Assembly (NCBI RefSeq): GCF_018320785.1
Contig: NC_054882.1
Coordinates: 25,362,719-25,426,718, forward strand
DNA: 64,000 bases
Source: Cheilinus undulatus
Lineage: Eukaryota; Chordata; Actinopteri; Labriformes; Labridae
Direction of reading: 5' to 3'
This document shows, piece by piece, positions 34,101-47,795 of the stretch (position 1 is its first letter; every line of letters begins with the position of its first letter). The position numbers were made by a program, and so were the translations under genes. The notes beneath the pieces are model-generated. The model had not been told where the DNA came from, made no database searches, and worked only from the letters and a program-made list of their open reading frames with translations.

Positions 34101-37100
34101 AATACAAAAGTCATCAGTTTCTTGGGCAAGCGAAGGCACAGGAGTGATCAAAGGAGAGTGAAGTAGAGGGTAGGTGGGGCTCAAATCCTGGGTTATGTTC
34201 CCACTCTCATCCGGGAACAAGAACAGGTCAGAGCGAGGCGGGTCATGATCTTGATTCTGTTCCTCATGTGCACCTTAAGATATATGAAAATTAGCAAATC
34301 TACAGTAGCAGATCGTGTCATTCACAGACAGGACACTTAAAACTAATCCAAAGTCCTCACCATTTTGCTGCAGTCCTGGTACATGCTGCCCATCTGTCTC
34401 CTCCATTGCCTCACTCATCAGATCCTGCAGGATCTGCTGCTCTGTCTCAGCGAGCAGTGGGGTCTGAGAGGTGAGCCGACTAGGAAACTCCACCTGTCAA
34501 ATAAAACATCCAATAAAATCAAGCATGAGCGCTAAAGTTGATCCATTTTCATATACAGTACCTAAAAGTTTTCACACCCTTGGATGCCTTACATTTCTAC
34601 AAAGTAATGTCAATCAAACAAAATTATGTAAGGTAAAACAAGTGACTGCAAAGATATTAACCCCCTTTAAAGTGACTGGCCTTATTCAACAGAGGTACAG
34701 GCAGTTGGTGCTAGTAGTCTCAAAATCGGTGAAATGGGGACCACCAAAGTTCAGTGAATGTGTCTCAACTGAATGTAGTATAAAGACAACTGTATCTGGA
34801 CGGTCAAGTCACTGGTTAATCAGTATTCCTGGCTACAATTACACCATGAAGACAAAAGAACACTCCAAGCAACTTGGAGAAAAGGTTACCGAAAAGTGTA
34901 CAACAGGGGAGGCCAACAAGACACCCATGACTACTCTGAAGGAGTTAAATCCTTCAGCTGCTGAGAGAGGAGAGACTCTGCATACAACTATTGCCTGGGT
35001 TCTTCACCTGTTGAAGAAAACTCAGATTAAATCTCGACTAGAGTTCGCCAAAAGGCACACTGGAGACTCCATGGTCAAGTGGAAGAAAGTTCTTTATTCT
35101 GATGAGACCAAAATGGTGCTTTTTGGGCCATCAGACAAGATGCTATTTTTGGCAGACACAAAACACAGCACATCGCCACAAACACACCATCCCTACTGTG
35201 AAGCATAGTGGTGGCAGCATCATACTGTAGGGATGTTTCTTGGCAGCTGGCCCTGGAAGGCTTGCAAAGGAGAAGGGTAAAATGAATGTGGCCAAATATA
35301 GGAAAATCCTGGAGGACAATCTCATTTAATCTGCAAGAGAACTGCATCTTGGGAGATTTATTTTTCAGCAAGACAATAACCCAAAGAATACAGCAAAAGC
35401 TCCACAGAAATAGTTTAAAGACAACAAGGTGAATGTTCTGGAGTGGCCGAGTCAAAGCCCGGACCTCAATCCAATAGAGAATTAGTGGATGTACTTGAAA
35501 GGGGCTGTTCACCATCCCAAAGCAAACTGACAGAGCTTGAGCAGTTTTATAAAGAAGAATGGAGTGAAATTGCAGTGTCCAGGTGTGCAAGTCTGGCTGA
35601 GACCTCTCCACACAGACTCCGTTCTGTGATAGCAGCCAAAGGTGCATCTACTAAATACTGACTTGAAGGGGGTGAATATTTATGCAGTCACTTAATTTTA
35701 CAATACACTTTCTTATTTAGTTGGTATTTCTTTTTAGAAATCTGTTTTCACTTTGACATTACAGAGTTTTTAAAAATATATTTTGTAACAAAAAGCCAAG
35801 TTATATTGACCATGACTGATTTATAAAATCAACAAAAGCTGCTATGGACCGCACTTTGCTTCACAGACCAATCCAGTGGGCCGATCCAGTAGCCACTGGT
35901 TGACGTAAAACTGCAGTGCGGACAGAACGCTGATAGACTATATGGAAATTTTGGGTTATCGTAAATGCTGACCTTTGTTTTCTGAGTTGAGCTGCTGTGC
36001 TTGGTCTCAGGTTCTGCAGGAGGCATCAGATCTCCATAACTTGCTACATACTGGATCAGGTTCATGAGAGCGGCGCAGGAGTCCGAACATGTTCTGATGT
36101 GAATAACGTCGCTGGAGCAGCGCAGCTCAAACCTGGGCTCTGACTAAAAATCAAAAAGACAGTAAAAAATAATGTACAAATCAAGTTTTAAATCAAACCA
36201 GTTTCTGCCATTTTGAAGCCAATAGTTTACCAATTTTCCATCTACTCCAGGCTTGACAGCCGTAATCCTCAGCTCCAGTGTTCCCATGTCGACTACTTGG
36301 ACATAGTCTGTAAGAAAAATGTATCATTGTTCAAAGCTGCAGGGAAACATTTAAGGGGGTTTCTTCACAGTCATCACTGAAGTCAACTTACCTCGTACTA
36401 GATTGACCGAGACAGCGTTATTCTTGTCTGACAGGAACAGAGCAGCTTCATCCAAAATGATCCTGCACACATAAGATCAAACAGATTACTTTTTTTCTTT
36501 AACTCTACTTTAAATATTTAGAGATGTTTCTGAAGCAAAAAACAAGCAGCGTGTTCAAACCTGAGTGTAGATGAGGAGTGATCTAATGAGACGCTGCTGG
36601 AGATGCTGAAAGTCTCCACAACCAGCAGTGATCTGACTGGCAGGTAAAGGGGTCTGTTGAAAAGGAGAGGAAAACCCATTAGAATAAACACTTAGATTAA
36701 AAAATACTCACTAGTAATGGGAAGATCTGAGGCTTACTCTACCTGTAGTCTAAAGAGCAGCTCCACAGGTGTAAATGTAAGGTTGTGACAGATGTTGGAG
36801 GGGCGTAACCCAGCACAGGCTCATCAGAAACATTCAGAAAGTCAACAATCTGTTGCATACAGAATAAAAGATAGTCTTTTGAGGCATTATACTCCCTTAA
36901 CATGCTTTTTGAACCTTTAGTGAAAACAAAACAATAAAGGACAGACAGTGCTCCTACCTGGTCATACCAACCCAGACTGGGAGGGACCACTCTGTGCTGG
37001 AGGGTGGCTCCTCTCACTCCAATAGCAACCAGAAACTCCTGCAGTAAAAAAGGAAGCCACAAAGCACACATGGATTAAAACAGATGCCACTGCAAACAGG

Positions 37101-40100
37101 TACAATCAGGTAATTCAGTACACTGGCTGTTAAATCAATGATGTGGATATGAAAACTCATTAGTCTGACTTTAAAAAGACAAGTATTAAGCGCCATTTCA
37201 CTAGACAGTCAGGGTTATGGTTGAAGAATAAATCAACTAGAAATAATACCATGAAAAGCTTGTACATATCTACATCGTAATTGTAATACTTTACAAGTTT
37301 ATATACTTTTGTATTTAATGTAACGCACACATTGCACATCAGCCGTATTGGTTGGGGATGTGGGGGGAGCAAACCGAACAGAAACTTCACAATTTCGGAT
37401 TTTATAGAAAATCGCTACATATTTATGATTTTGTCATGGTTCCAGTTTCAATCCAACCAGTGTACCCAAAAAGTCCCCTGAGAGGTATAAACGACAATTG
37501 GAGTAACAGGGAGGTTTGCAAATTGAGACATCCAGACAGCTCTCTAATTATAGTAGTAAGATAAAAGACACTGAATTTGAACACAGCCCCACCTGCAGGG
37601 CAAACGTGGTCATGTAAGAGATGTCTGGCTACAAATGGAGCAACTTAAAGTCTGTTTGTCAGAAGGCAGTCAGAAGGTGAAAAACCTGATATGGGGCTTG
37701 TCACAACCGATTATTTGTTAAAAAAAATCCTCAAGTGTGGTACCATAACAGTAGTTTCACTGACTTCAGATTGAGTTGAAGCCTCACGGTTTGAAATCAT
37801 AAATATAAAGTATGTTTGAAAGTTAGATTCCAAGTCAAGCTGCCTCTGACAGAAAAACTAGTCAGGGAAAATAGATTAGGTTGCGTCACCAACCAGATGT
37901 TGTGTGCATTCACAGCTCACAAACATAAACAACTTCTACCCTCTTCTCAGCTAAGATTTTGCAGTCTTTTCCTGGTTTCTTATTTGTTGCTGCAGAACAG
38001 AGTGTACGCTAGGACAGCCAGCAGATGTTGTTTTTCCTCTGTTTCTAAGGGATCTGGTGTCCATGGATTCACCACTGTAAAGTTGTTGCAAATGGCTTTA
38101 ACACTGCAGTAACAAATGGTTGGATGAATCATTTAGCGTGTGTGCTCTAAGGGTTGTAATGTTAGAAATCATATGATCTTCTAGTGTGCAGCCACCCATA
38201 ACAGATCTTAAAGAAATGGATCAAGAGGGGAAGTATTGTAGCTGTCTATGCATTTTAATCTCTTTCAAAAACAAACCCCTGAGATGTGGTTATAGTCCTT
38301 TTGATGGGTCTCAAGATTCATAACTGACCTGAAAATAGCTCAACAAGAAAACTTAACATGACCTATGCTGTAATGTCATGATCAGTTTGCCCTACCTTAA
38401 CATTGCGTTCTGTGTTCTGTGATGAGATTTTGACAGCAACAGAAACCATGCTGCGGGCCTCCAGACCGATGCCCTCCGAGGGTGTTGAAGATCTCTCGGG
38501 AGACGTCTCTGATTGGTAGATAGTGGGCTCTAACCAGTGTGGATGCGTCCTGCCTGGTAACTTGATTTCTGAGACAGAAGTACCTCCATCCAAAAGTCCT
38601 GATAATTTTCAGAGAACAAATCATCAGTGAGACCACATGGTGCATTTCTACCGAGCGGTTCTGTTTGATGCAGTAGACCCAGCCAATGTCCATCCAGCCT
38701 TATTCTGATTTAAGATCGGATCATTTGGCATAGCTCAATCATAACAGCGGGTGTTTTAGCTCCCAGATGGCTCTTTATTTGGTACTACTTTGGCTTTAAA
38801 TGTCTATTAAATAATCAAAATGGGAAAAATTGCTCTCAAGTTGGAGCCATCTCCTGCCATTAACCTGGCTCTTTCAAAAAGGACACATTACCATGAGTTG
38901 CAACTTGTCCTCTTGAACTAAGCACTCATTTCAATCTAATTAGTGCCCCATGATGTTAACTGCTAAATAGTAAATTACCATTCCCTTAAAAGTATGTTTG
39001 TGACAAAATAAAGGAGAGAGCCTGTTCAGCTCTGTACAAAACAGGGCAAGTCTTGTGTTTTTCCATTAGAACTGCTTTTGCAGGGGAAGTTAAGACTGCA
39101 GTGAGTCTAGCTCTACTCCAGACCACTTACTTTAGTACCTTTACTTATAAAAGTGAAATGCAAAAAATGATTGCGTTCTGTCCTTGACAGAACTGAACCA
39201 GATTGCTTGGCAGAAATGCACATATAGTTAGATGAGATTTAGCATAAGGATTTGGTTTACCTTGATGATACATGCCAACATTGCTGGTGTGGAAGCAGAC
39301 ATAGTGCTGGTCTTTGTAGCCTTCATATTGCGTCACACTAAAGAGCACAGCATTTTTCACCTCCAGCCAGAACTCGCCATGTCTGTTTTTCAGAACACTT
39401 TTATCCTCCTTCTGAAAAATGGAGACAGAAAAACAAACATTAATAAAAATATCTATTAAAAATTAATACATTTCTGTGAATAATTTAAAGAGTATTTGCG
39501 TTAACCTTGGCATTAGTTTGGAGAGCCACCAGGCCATGATTGACACTGAGGATGACGGAGAACAAGCTCTGCGAGGTCTTGCACTGAGCTTTGGGTTTTT
39601 TCTTCTTGCGAGACCTAAGGCCAAGGTCAGATGCAGGACAGTAATAGTGCATGGTCTCCTCCTCAGAACCACTGGTCTCATCTGAAAGCACATTGAAAAG
39701 CATGTTTATGAAGTTTAAAAAATGAGTTCACTTTACACAGAAAGGTCTTCGTCTGTCTCACCCTCAGGACCTGTGGAGCGAAACTGGCTGAAGCTGTCTT
39801 TGGAGTAAGTGTTGATCAGCTGACTGGCAACAGAGAGTCCAACTCCATAAGGCATGCTTTCCACCGTCTCCACTGGAGATGGAGCAGTGGGCTCCCACAG
39901 CAGCAGGTCATTGTTTATCCTGAAATATGAAGAATAAATATCATGTTTGAGGAAAAAAGTAGAGGCTTAAAATGCATCTTGTTACAGTCTACTATTTTCA
40001 TTATATAAACTGGCTGTCAACAAATTTAAACTGACATTTAACATGTTTTTAAGCAGGATTTGGGGAGTGAATCTGCACTGATTATCTGATCATATTTCAG

Positions 40101-43100
40101 CACCTTCAAAGCACATTTTTACATCTGAAAAAAAATCAGATGATACCTTCTTTATGGCCAGCAGTATTCATAAAACATTTGCTATTTCTGTAACAAACCT
40201 GGTCTTACTGACGCCATACCTGTTGTGAAGCTTCTCATAAAATGCCTTGTTGGGGAGGACTAATTGCACGTTGGGGAAACACAACTCAAGGACAAAGCGA
40301 GAGTTGTTCATGGTTTTTTCTTGAAACTCTGTCATCTCAGCGACATCACCAGGAATAACCATCTGAAATTAAAAAACATAGAAACAAGATTTTCCTGACA
40401 CCTCCATCTGTGCTCTCAACAGGTTTAGGATGCAAAGCAGTCTTTGTGAGCTGTTTGCATAATGATGCATCTGCCAAACATCATGACGCATCAATCAGAG
40501 GATCCCCTCGCTCCTGCATGCAAATCTGTGCACCTGCACAAATAACATCATCAAGGATGCAGAAACAATTTGAGAAGCAAATTTAGGGAGAGGTTTTCTT
40601 TTAAACACTGAAAATTTGTTATTCTTTTGTCCAGACATAAGTAGTCAGCTTCTATAAAGATAATCGTGGTATTTTTACCCATAGCTAACTTCAAAGCTTG
40701 AACAAATTTACTTTTGAATAAAAAATGCTAAACTTCAGCTCAGAAAGATGTTATAATCAATGAAGTTTTTGATTGTTGTTTAATATTGCTTGTAATAATT
40801 ACTTTGTCATAATCTACCTCTTCATTCTCGTACATAACCCTTCGTGACGAAAAGGGTGACGGCTCTGGTTTCCCAAAGTCACACACATCTTTCAGTGAAT
40901 GAGCAGCCCCTTCTTCCTCTTCCTCTTCAAGAGAATGGTCCTCAGCACCCTCATCATCTTCAGCTGTCGCCCTCTCTAGGATTGAGTGGACTGCAGTGGG
41001 GTTCATCTTCAGCACAACCCTGCTCAGAGAGATCACACATCACTGAAAGGTGTTGCTTAGTAGACAGATAAGCTTGAGGTTGGTTAGTTTAACTCACCTT
41101 GGCCAGTCAAACTTGACACTTTCAGATGTAGTCATGTCTCCATCCATTGTGTGGGACACTCTGAGAAATCGAGTAGCTGGTTGATCTGGCTCCTCCTGAA
41201 ACTTCCCTATGCAAAGCGAGAAAAAAAAATCAGATTACAGGCAAGGATTTAAAGAAATGCCAGGTACTTTCTAAGTCCACATACCAATTAGCTCCCTAAA
41301 GGTGAGCTCCATCTTGGTTTGGTCTGGAGAGCTGCCACCCATGAACTCTGTTTTCATTTCCAGGTCTTCCAGCTCCAGGAGTAAAACTTCTTTCTGAAGG
41401 GACTTCTTAAACCAGGGCCCTCTCTCCTGATCTGAGCGCAAGTCAGGGATAGGGAAGCGTACCGTTAGGCCCAGCACTGGGGCATTGACTGTCAGCGATA
41501 TGTGGCAGTTGGCTGGAGTATGGCTGTCATCAAGGAAAACCTCAGTAAAGGCCTTATGCTGTAAAATGAGTTTAATGAGACAAATATTTAGAAAACTTGT
41601 GAGTTTAAGAGCCATTAAATTGGCAATTCAGTATAATAATAATTTATTTGGCAGCAATATTCATCCATATTGTGACCCTTTTACTATCACACTTGAAGTC
41701 ATCTATGAGTTCAAAATTATTCAGTTATTTTGGGACTCCCTTACCAAGCTGACATGTTTATTGTATGATGTGTACAAATGGGAGGCCATCAGCTCTGTTG
41801 TTGCCAGCTTCTGAGGTTGTAGTAAAGAGTTCAGTCGGTCTACAATGCTGATGTCGAGCTCAGAGCGCACACGACCCAGCTCCACCTGGATCTCAGCTTT
41901 CCTAGGGATGGTGCTAAGGCGAACTTGGCCCCCCTGCACAAAGAACACACAAGCAGACTTAGTAGAAGCCCAAAACTGACAGTTCATATGTTTGAGTAAC
42001 TGTTTGCTTGCTTTGGATAAATGTTGTACAAATACCTGAGGACCTCTCCGCTCTGCCAGTTTGTAAAGCAGGTGAAGGCAGGTGGTGAGCGGCGCATCAG
42101 CACCGGCTAAGGTGTCAAATGTCAGGAGCTGAAATGTGCCAGATAAGCTAATAAGAAACACTCTTAATGGGAAGCCAGCCAAAACATTTAGGTGTACTTG
42201 ATTTATGTGGAGCATTAGACAAAATGTAACTCTGTGCATTGCAAAACGTGCTTACTGACCTCTGTGTACTGAATGCCTCTTTGGTAGCCGCCAATGACAG
42301 CCTCAGATGGGAAGAGACACTCCAGAAACTCCATCTGATTAAGGGAGACGTCTGTGCTGAAAGTGCGCAGGCTGGATCCCTGACAGTGCTCATAGTTAAT
42401 CTTCAGGCCCTGGCCCACAAACCTGCATCGATCAGGCATATATAAAACCTCTAAATTGCAATTTTGTCCTTCAGTATGTCTTCATAAGACACCAAATATA
42501 ACCTTGCCAAACAGGAACTAGATAAAAACAAGCATGCACCTGAGATGGTCATGGGGACAGGCCTGGTTAAACACCATTCGGGACTGAATAAAAGCAGCTG
42601 GAGAGAGGCACCCAGGCCCCACCATGCTGAAGAAGTGTGCAGCCAAGGGGCCGAGTGGACTGGGTGTAGCATCTGGTGGTGGCAGTGGGTCGATGTGGAG
42701 GACCGAGACCGCCAGGCTACTCAGAGTCAGTTTAAGCACCAGCTCTGGCCTAGACTCATCGCCATGTGTTTTGGATGGATGGGCTGAAATACAACAAAGA
42801 TAGATCAGCATTCAGATATGCCATTTTACAGTGATGTGTTAAGTGTGAACGTAGTGTATTCATAGATCCAAATATTAGAGCAGCTGATAAATATATGTAC
42901 AGTCATGGATACAGATCTCATCAGGTAGCTATGCTGATGTTGTCCCTTCTTTGAATAAAAGCTGAGAACTCCTTTCCCTCTCTAAAGTGGCTACAGAGGG
43001 ACTGGCATAACAAGTATAAGGTGTTTATATTGAGTACAAAAATAAGAAATGCTCTGTGATACATACAGGTCTGTCTCAGTAATTTTTGAGGGAGCTGTGA

Positions 43101-46100
43101 ATCCCTTGACTGGACGGGAGTTTCATTTGTCTGCTTCTCTCTTTGTCGAGGAACATCCATGTAATCATCCCACAGAGCCTAAGAACACAGAGACAGGACA
43201 AGATAATGTTTCCTTAAAGGAAATTATTATTTACATTTCTCCTCTGTTTAGTACAAAAACTCTATCAAATTGTACTGTGGTTTCTCAAAGCTTTCAGGAT
43301 CTAATGGAGCAACTCAACCATATAAATTTCTATTTTTTATGCCACGTGTCAAACAGGTGAACACTTACTGTTGCGTTGCCAGAAGGAGATTCTCCAGGGG
43401 ATGCAGAGTAGTTGCTATTAAGTGACAAATCCAAGTCAACAGTGGGTGGTTCACCCAGAGGAGGGAGAGATGATAAGCTGTGAGACATGTCCATGTCAGC
43501 CATGGAGAAGAACACATCATCTACATCACCCGCACGTGTGTAAAAAAGAGAAAACAAGTATGAATGGAATCAAATTGATGCCTACATCACATCAGATTTC
43601 AGAGACAGATCAATTACATGATTGTGTTTCAGTCCTACCTCGACTAGACACAGTTCTGGTGGTCTGACTCTCAAAGAGGTCCGGGTCTGCTCCTGCCACA
43701 GCAGTATCCTTCTTCAGGCAGCGGTTCAGTTCCATGTGGAGTCGATACTCGTCCTCCTGCTGCATCGGTCGGCTTTTTCTATCCTTTGCCCACTCCTGTG
43801 CAGCTTTACAGAAAGAACAAGAAAGAAGACATTAATTTTCTTTCTTTTTAAATAGATATTTTTGTCTTTAATGGAGAGGGCTGAAGAGAGACAGGAAATA
43901 TCGAGAAAGAGAGTAGAGGAAGAAATGCACCACTGAGGACTAAAAATTCAGTATGTAGCCACCTGCTATAACTACAGCTACACCAGCACCCAAATCCATT
44001 CTTTTACATCTAAATCATTGGCTTTACTGTCTCCCTGTACAACCTAAGAGTTCACCATCTTCTCTCATCAGAGGGGTGCTCACCTCCACCAGAGAAGGCT
44101 CCAAACAAGTCAAGAAGAAGATGAACTTGGCGAGGGGATAGCAGAATAATAAGTGTGTCAATATGCCCAACAACATCCAGCTGAGGAGCAAAGCATGAAA
44201 ACACAGTTAAAAGCAAACACTTGTTTTTTTATAATATTATAACTGAAAAATGTCCTTATAATATTTATTTTCAAGCAGTTGTCCATTTACCTTTGCTCCA
44301 GGCATAGCCAGGTTATTTTTCAGAGTGAGGGACAACTCGATTTTACCACAGAGGCTCCCAACCTGCACAGGTTCAAACGGTGTTGTAGAGGATACAGGTT
44401 CTGTGAACTGGGGGTGAGGCTCACATATTATTTTGGGATTCCAGCTAGGTGAGAGTTTTGGCTCAGTTTCCTGTAAAAAATAAGAACACTATTAAAACAT
44501 ATTCACACATTTTTTGTAAAATATCTATTAAAGGCAACATCGACTAACCGTTTGAGTGGGCGAAGATTTACAACCAGCACGGGAGATGTCTGAAAACTCA
44601 TCCCAAAACACGGTGATGCCTTCCATCTGCAGGTTTTTATGTGCAAATGTTGTTGGTTGGTGCACATTCACACTTGAACTTTCTTCGCCTGTCTCGTCAC
44701 AATAAATAATCCTGAAAGCAAACACAGAACTCAGTTAGCAGCACAGGGGCTTCCCACTTATTTCTGTTGATTTCTTATAAATCTGTTATATATTTCAAAC
44801 CAGAAAAGAAATGGCAGAACTATAATGATGGGATAAGACTACTCTGATATTGAACATTATTTACAATTTAAGTGTTGTCTCAATGAAAGCCAAAACTCAC
44901 TTGTTGATTCGAATTTCAAGAGCGATTCCAGTTTTGGAATTTTCAGGAATGTGTTCAATTCGAAGAACAGTATCCAAAAATGTCACTTTAACTCTCCTCA
45001 GAACTGCAAGATAGTAAATTCAAAGAAAATACATTTTGCACATTGCTCATCTTACAACCCTCTTCATATAATGCTTGACAGTACAGACATAACATACCTG
45101 TCTCTATAGTTTCCGCAAATTTCTCCAATCCCTCAAAAGGCTGGAAGCTCTCTCCCATATCATCTGTGAGTTTCTGGCTCAGACATTCTTTGGCAAGCTG
45201 CATACTACTCGTCATGAAACTGGACCAGTACATGGGCTCAGTACCAGATGCTGGAAGAAATTGAAGTAGTAAAATAGATGTCATTAAAATTAGTCAACAA
45301 TGTGTACAATAGGGTGGGAAATAAGCACTTGCTACTAGCCAAATGTGGGTATTTTTGAGCAGTGTATGGTGAATTTGTTAAATGTACCAGCCACTAGGGG
45401 AGGTAGATAAAAAGTAACAGAACGTACTGATTTTGTGATGGTAAACAACATAAATTGAGTCCTGGATTTTTGCTAGTTTCTACAAACTTTATGACCATAA
45501 CTGTGCAGACCGAATCACCAATTGGCCGAAGGACCCTGACTCCTCCTTCCTGTGTCAGAGCTGCTGTCAAATGTTTGCAGTCAACTGTGTGCTGTAATGG
45601 TTTGACCCACTATCATATGAGTAGTGCTGTAGCTGGTGTACCTGCTTAAGTCTTTAAAATAATGTTTTCCTCATTTTAGAACTAAGATTGAGAAACTAGG
45701 CCTGAATTAAGGTGTGAGCTTGCACAAATCATGCATTAAATATATAATTATCTTAAGTCTGACACTTATTATGCAGGAAAATGCTGCATAAATTTACAGT
45801 GCCCCCGTATGTCAAGCAGCAAACATTTGCATGAACGGGTATAGGACAAACTGGTTAAAAATATGGTTTAAAATGAGTGACAGTTTGGATTATTGGTGCA
45901 CTAACTCCCATTTAATTTACTGATCTTGCTTTCAAGTACTATTATACTAATACTCAATACTATTCTTGATTTTCATATCAAATCTCATCTCATAATACTG
46001 CTTGCTAACACTAAATGAATGGTAAAAAATGTGGGTAGATTTTTGAGTACACCAGCCAAAGTGGCAGGTAGGCAAACAAGTTAATTCCCAACCCTTGTGT

Positions 46101-46581
46101 GAACATTCATTAAAGTTTCTCATAGAGGATGGCACGTTATAAAGGAGCTCCTTACCCACTCTTGGCCTTGGTCTGAGCACCATTTCTAAACCCTTGACCT
46201 CCAGGGCACAGTTTTCCTGTAGCAGGGCTGCCCAGGGGACGGTTAGAGAAATTGTCTGGATAAACCCTGCAATCACCTCAAAAGGAGCATCCGCTGTTTC
46301 AAGGAGCTCATTTAGCGACTGAGGAAAGAGAAATAATTATGAAGCTTCTCTTCATTCATGTTGATTTTGCATATATAAAACCAATACATTTCCTGCCACA
46401 GATGTGACACTTTACATACCCATTTATCCAGTGGCACCTGTGCAAGTGATCCAGTGCCTTGATAAAGGTCCAAACTGAGCTGATCCAAGCTCAGCTTTTC
46501 TTGCAGAAAGTTGCCAAGGTACCGATGCAGTAGGTACCTGCATGCCCGCTTCTTGATAGACTCAGAAAATGGCCAAGGCAT
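31187..46581 (-). CDS. atg2b: Autophagy-related protein 2 homolog B (ATG2B)
   Basis: Bridge-like lipid-transfer protein that carries phospholipids from ER to the growing phagophore with WIPI proteins and ATG9. 42 coding exons: 46420-46581, 46156-46318, 45098-45250, 44901-45003, 44549-44711, 44291-44470, 44084-44180, 43639-43803, 43369-43520, 43067-43178, 42540-42783, 42260-42422, 42036-42128, 41745-41933, 41285-41558, 41098-41206, 40818-41019, 40220-40362, 39762-39919, 39506-39681, 39261-39411, 38396-38598, 36958-37038, 36743-36849, 36561-36653, 36392-36462, 36231-36307, 35973-36143, 34361-34493, 34074-34273, 33762-33991, 33551-33668, 33273-33464, 33094-33195, 32924-33002, 32630-32840, 32480-32549, 32307-32389, 32061-32182, 31752-31906, 31505-31654 and 31187-31417. 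They sum to 6231 nt, 2076 aa, all in phase. The N-terminal 'MPWPFSESIKKRACRYLL' starts the chorein domain. 'DDFCIL' at 1483-1488 fits the LC3-interacting region. The ATG2 C-terminal domain includes 'GRIVRGFQRGTASFGTSTA'. ATG2B rather than ATG2A is chosen from the GSKIP neighbour. A splice acceptor before the ATG near 46613 and a donor at 47458 indicate 5' UTR exons. Confidence 0.97.
34555..35845 (+). mobile_element. Tc1-like transposon in an ATG2B intron
   Basis: It begins with the Tc1-type terminus 'cagtacctaaaagttttcac' next to TA. Plus-strand phrases of the transposase gene are easy to see: 'ccatggtcaagtggaagaaag', 'ttctgatgagaccaaaatgg' (catalytic-domain SDETK) and 'agcatagtggtggcagcatc'. 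'gtggccgagtcaaagcccgg' (SPDLNP block) and 'gcagccaaaggtgcatctac' near the C-terminus follow. The right terminal repeat is not recognisable, so that end is eroded. Several interruptions make it inactive. It lies between ATG2B exons 28 and 29, antisense to the gene. A close relative lies at 52130-53085. Confidence 0.85.
37039..38395. other. Large ATG2B intron (between coding exons 22 and 23)
   Basis: About 1.36 kb of intron with no recognised repeat or exon. The flanking exons join in phase (phase 0), so no coding exon is missing. Short frames such as 37816-38112 have no support. Confidence 0.5.
43858..43991 (-). repeat. tRNA-derived SINE fragment (same family as 505-665)
   Basis: Read antisense it has the same order of parts as the SINE at 505-665. 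In the forward direction it shows 'gaagagagacaggaaatat', a GA-rich 'cgagaaagagagtagagg', then 'gtatgtagccacctgctata' where the tRNA-like head begins. The head is strongly diverged. It is in the ATG2B intron between coding exons 7 and 8, in the same orientation as the gene. Confidence 0.55.
45251..46155. other. ATG2B intron 2
   Basis: About 0.9 kb of AT-rich intron without recognised repeats. Two similar phrases, 'ccaaatgtgggtatttttgagcagtg' region (about 45340) and 'aaaaaatgtgggtagatttttgag' region (about 46025), may be a diverged internal duplication. Confidence 0.35.
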
Positions 46582-47795
46582 CTTATTCCAACAGGGCAGC
46601 AGTGCACAGGTACTGAAAGGGATCTCGATGATCTACAACAGGAACACTATGGCTACTGACAAGGCTTTGAATTAGTCACTGAGGTTACAGTGGTGTCATC
46701 CTGTCGGCTTAAAGACATTGAGAAAGCGTGAGCTCAAATACCCTTCATATCCCAAGATTAGGGACACTTTGGGGGATGTTTTGACACTCAAGGATATGTG
46801 TGGGAATTGGTCCGACTCCAGTTTGCTTCGCCTGTAGAAAGACAAACATGGTGCCTGCATTGTAATTTCACATTTGAGACATTAGAATTAATCAAATATA
46901 TTCAAAACACAGTACAAATCAGGAAGCTCCATTCATGCATCATCAATTTATAACAACGACGTGTAAAATCGACCTGAGTAGCGATGCTATAACCTTATGG
47001 TTATACCTGAAGTCCTGCTATTGAGCTTTTATTTGTTCATAAAATAATGTCAGTGTAAACTAACCGAACGCACTTGCGAAATAACAGTTAGCATGCCAGA
47101 GTAGCCATGTTTGCTAAAACAGAGCTGTCATCGTGTTCAAGAGAAGGTGGCTGCGCTCTGACTGCTAGCTAGACAAAGACAAGCTAACTAGCCGGCTAGC
47201 ACCGTTAGCTGGCATATGGACCGCTCCAAGCGAGTCAGCATTAGCACAGCCGGCTAACGTCAGGCTAGGCTTGTAGCTCTGCGTGCTTGCTAGTTAGCCT
47301 GCTAGGTAACCCATTAACCCCAATATTTCTCAAGTTATAAACCCTCGCATGTGACATGCACACTGGCAAAAAGCACAACACTCATATTCACCAACCATTT
47401 GCTGACACGTATGAGTAACTGACAGAGCTGACGATACGAGTGCGGCTAATAAGTTACCTTCTGACAGAGTTGTTTACAAACACTTTCATGACTCCGCACC
47501 AACTGAAGCCTACACACTTCGGGGTGGGATTAGTCGGTGACGTCAAAACATGGCGGAACTGTGCTGCCCACGGGACAATTATTGGGTCAAGATTTATTTT
47601 AAGTAGTTATTCAGACATTAATCAGGTACGCTCAAGGTTAATGCACTGCATGCGTTAATGTAGCTTCAGCCCGCTTCTGTACACTATTCTGATCCTCAAC
47701 CGTTACATATCTCACGAGAGTCAGCGCGCGTTTGACGGAGAGCTCCGAGTGAGCTCGAAGCTTCCACAAGCCGGAAGAACACAACCAGCGAGGAG
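46582..47795. promoter_or_regulatory. Divergent promoter region of ATG2B and GSKIP
   Basis: On the minus strand a likely ATG2B 5' UTR exon ends with donor gtaact at 47458. On the plus strand a likely GSKIP 5' UTR exon ends with donor gtgaga at 47796 ('gcgaggag/gtgaga'). The two outward-facing exons are at most about 330 bases apart, around a CpG-containing core (about 47500-47760). The 47090-47330 segment is packed with GCTAGC, GCTAAC and CGGCTAGC words. Promoter sharing is inferred from geometry and from the same head-to-head arrangement in human. Confidence 0.55.

Noticed and set aside
34471-35208. 245-codon plus-strand open frame
   Set aside because: It starts antisense to an ATG2B exon and runs into a decayed Tc1-like transposase region, so it is not one gene.
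34555-35845. Possibility that the element in ATG2B is a retroviral or LTR element
   Set aside because: Its phrases match Tc1 transposase and it has a short TA-adjacent terminus; no LTR, gag or reverse-transcriptase text is seen here or elsewhere in the window.
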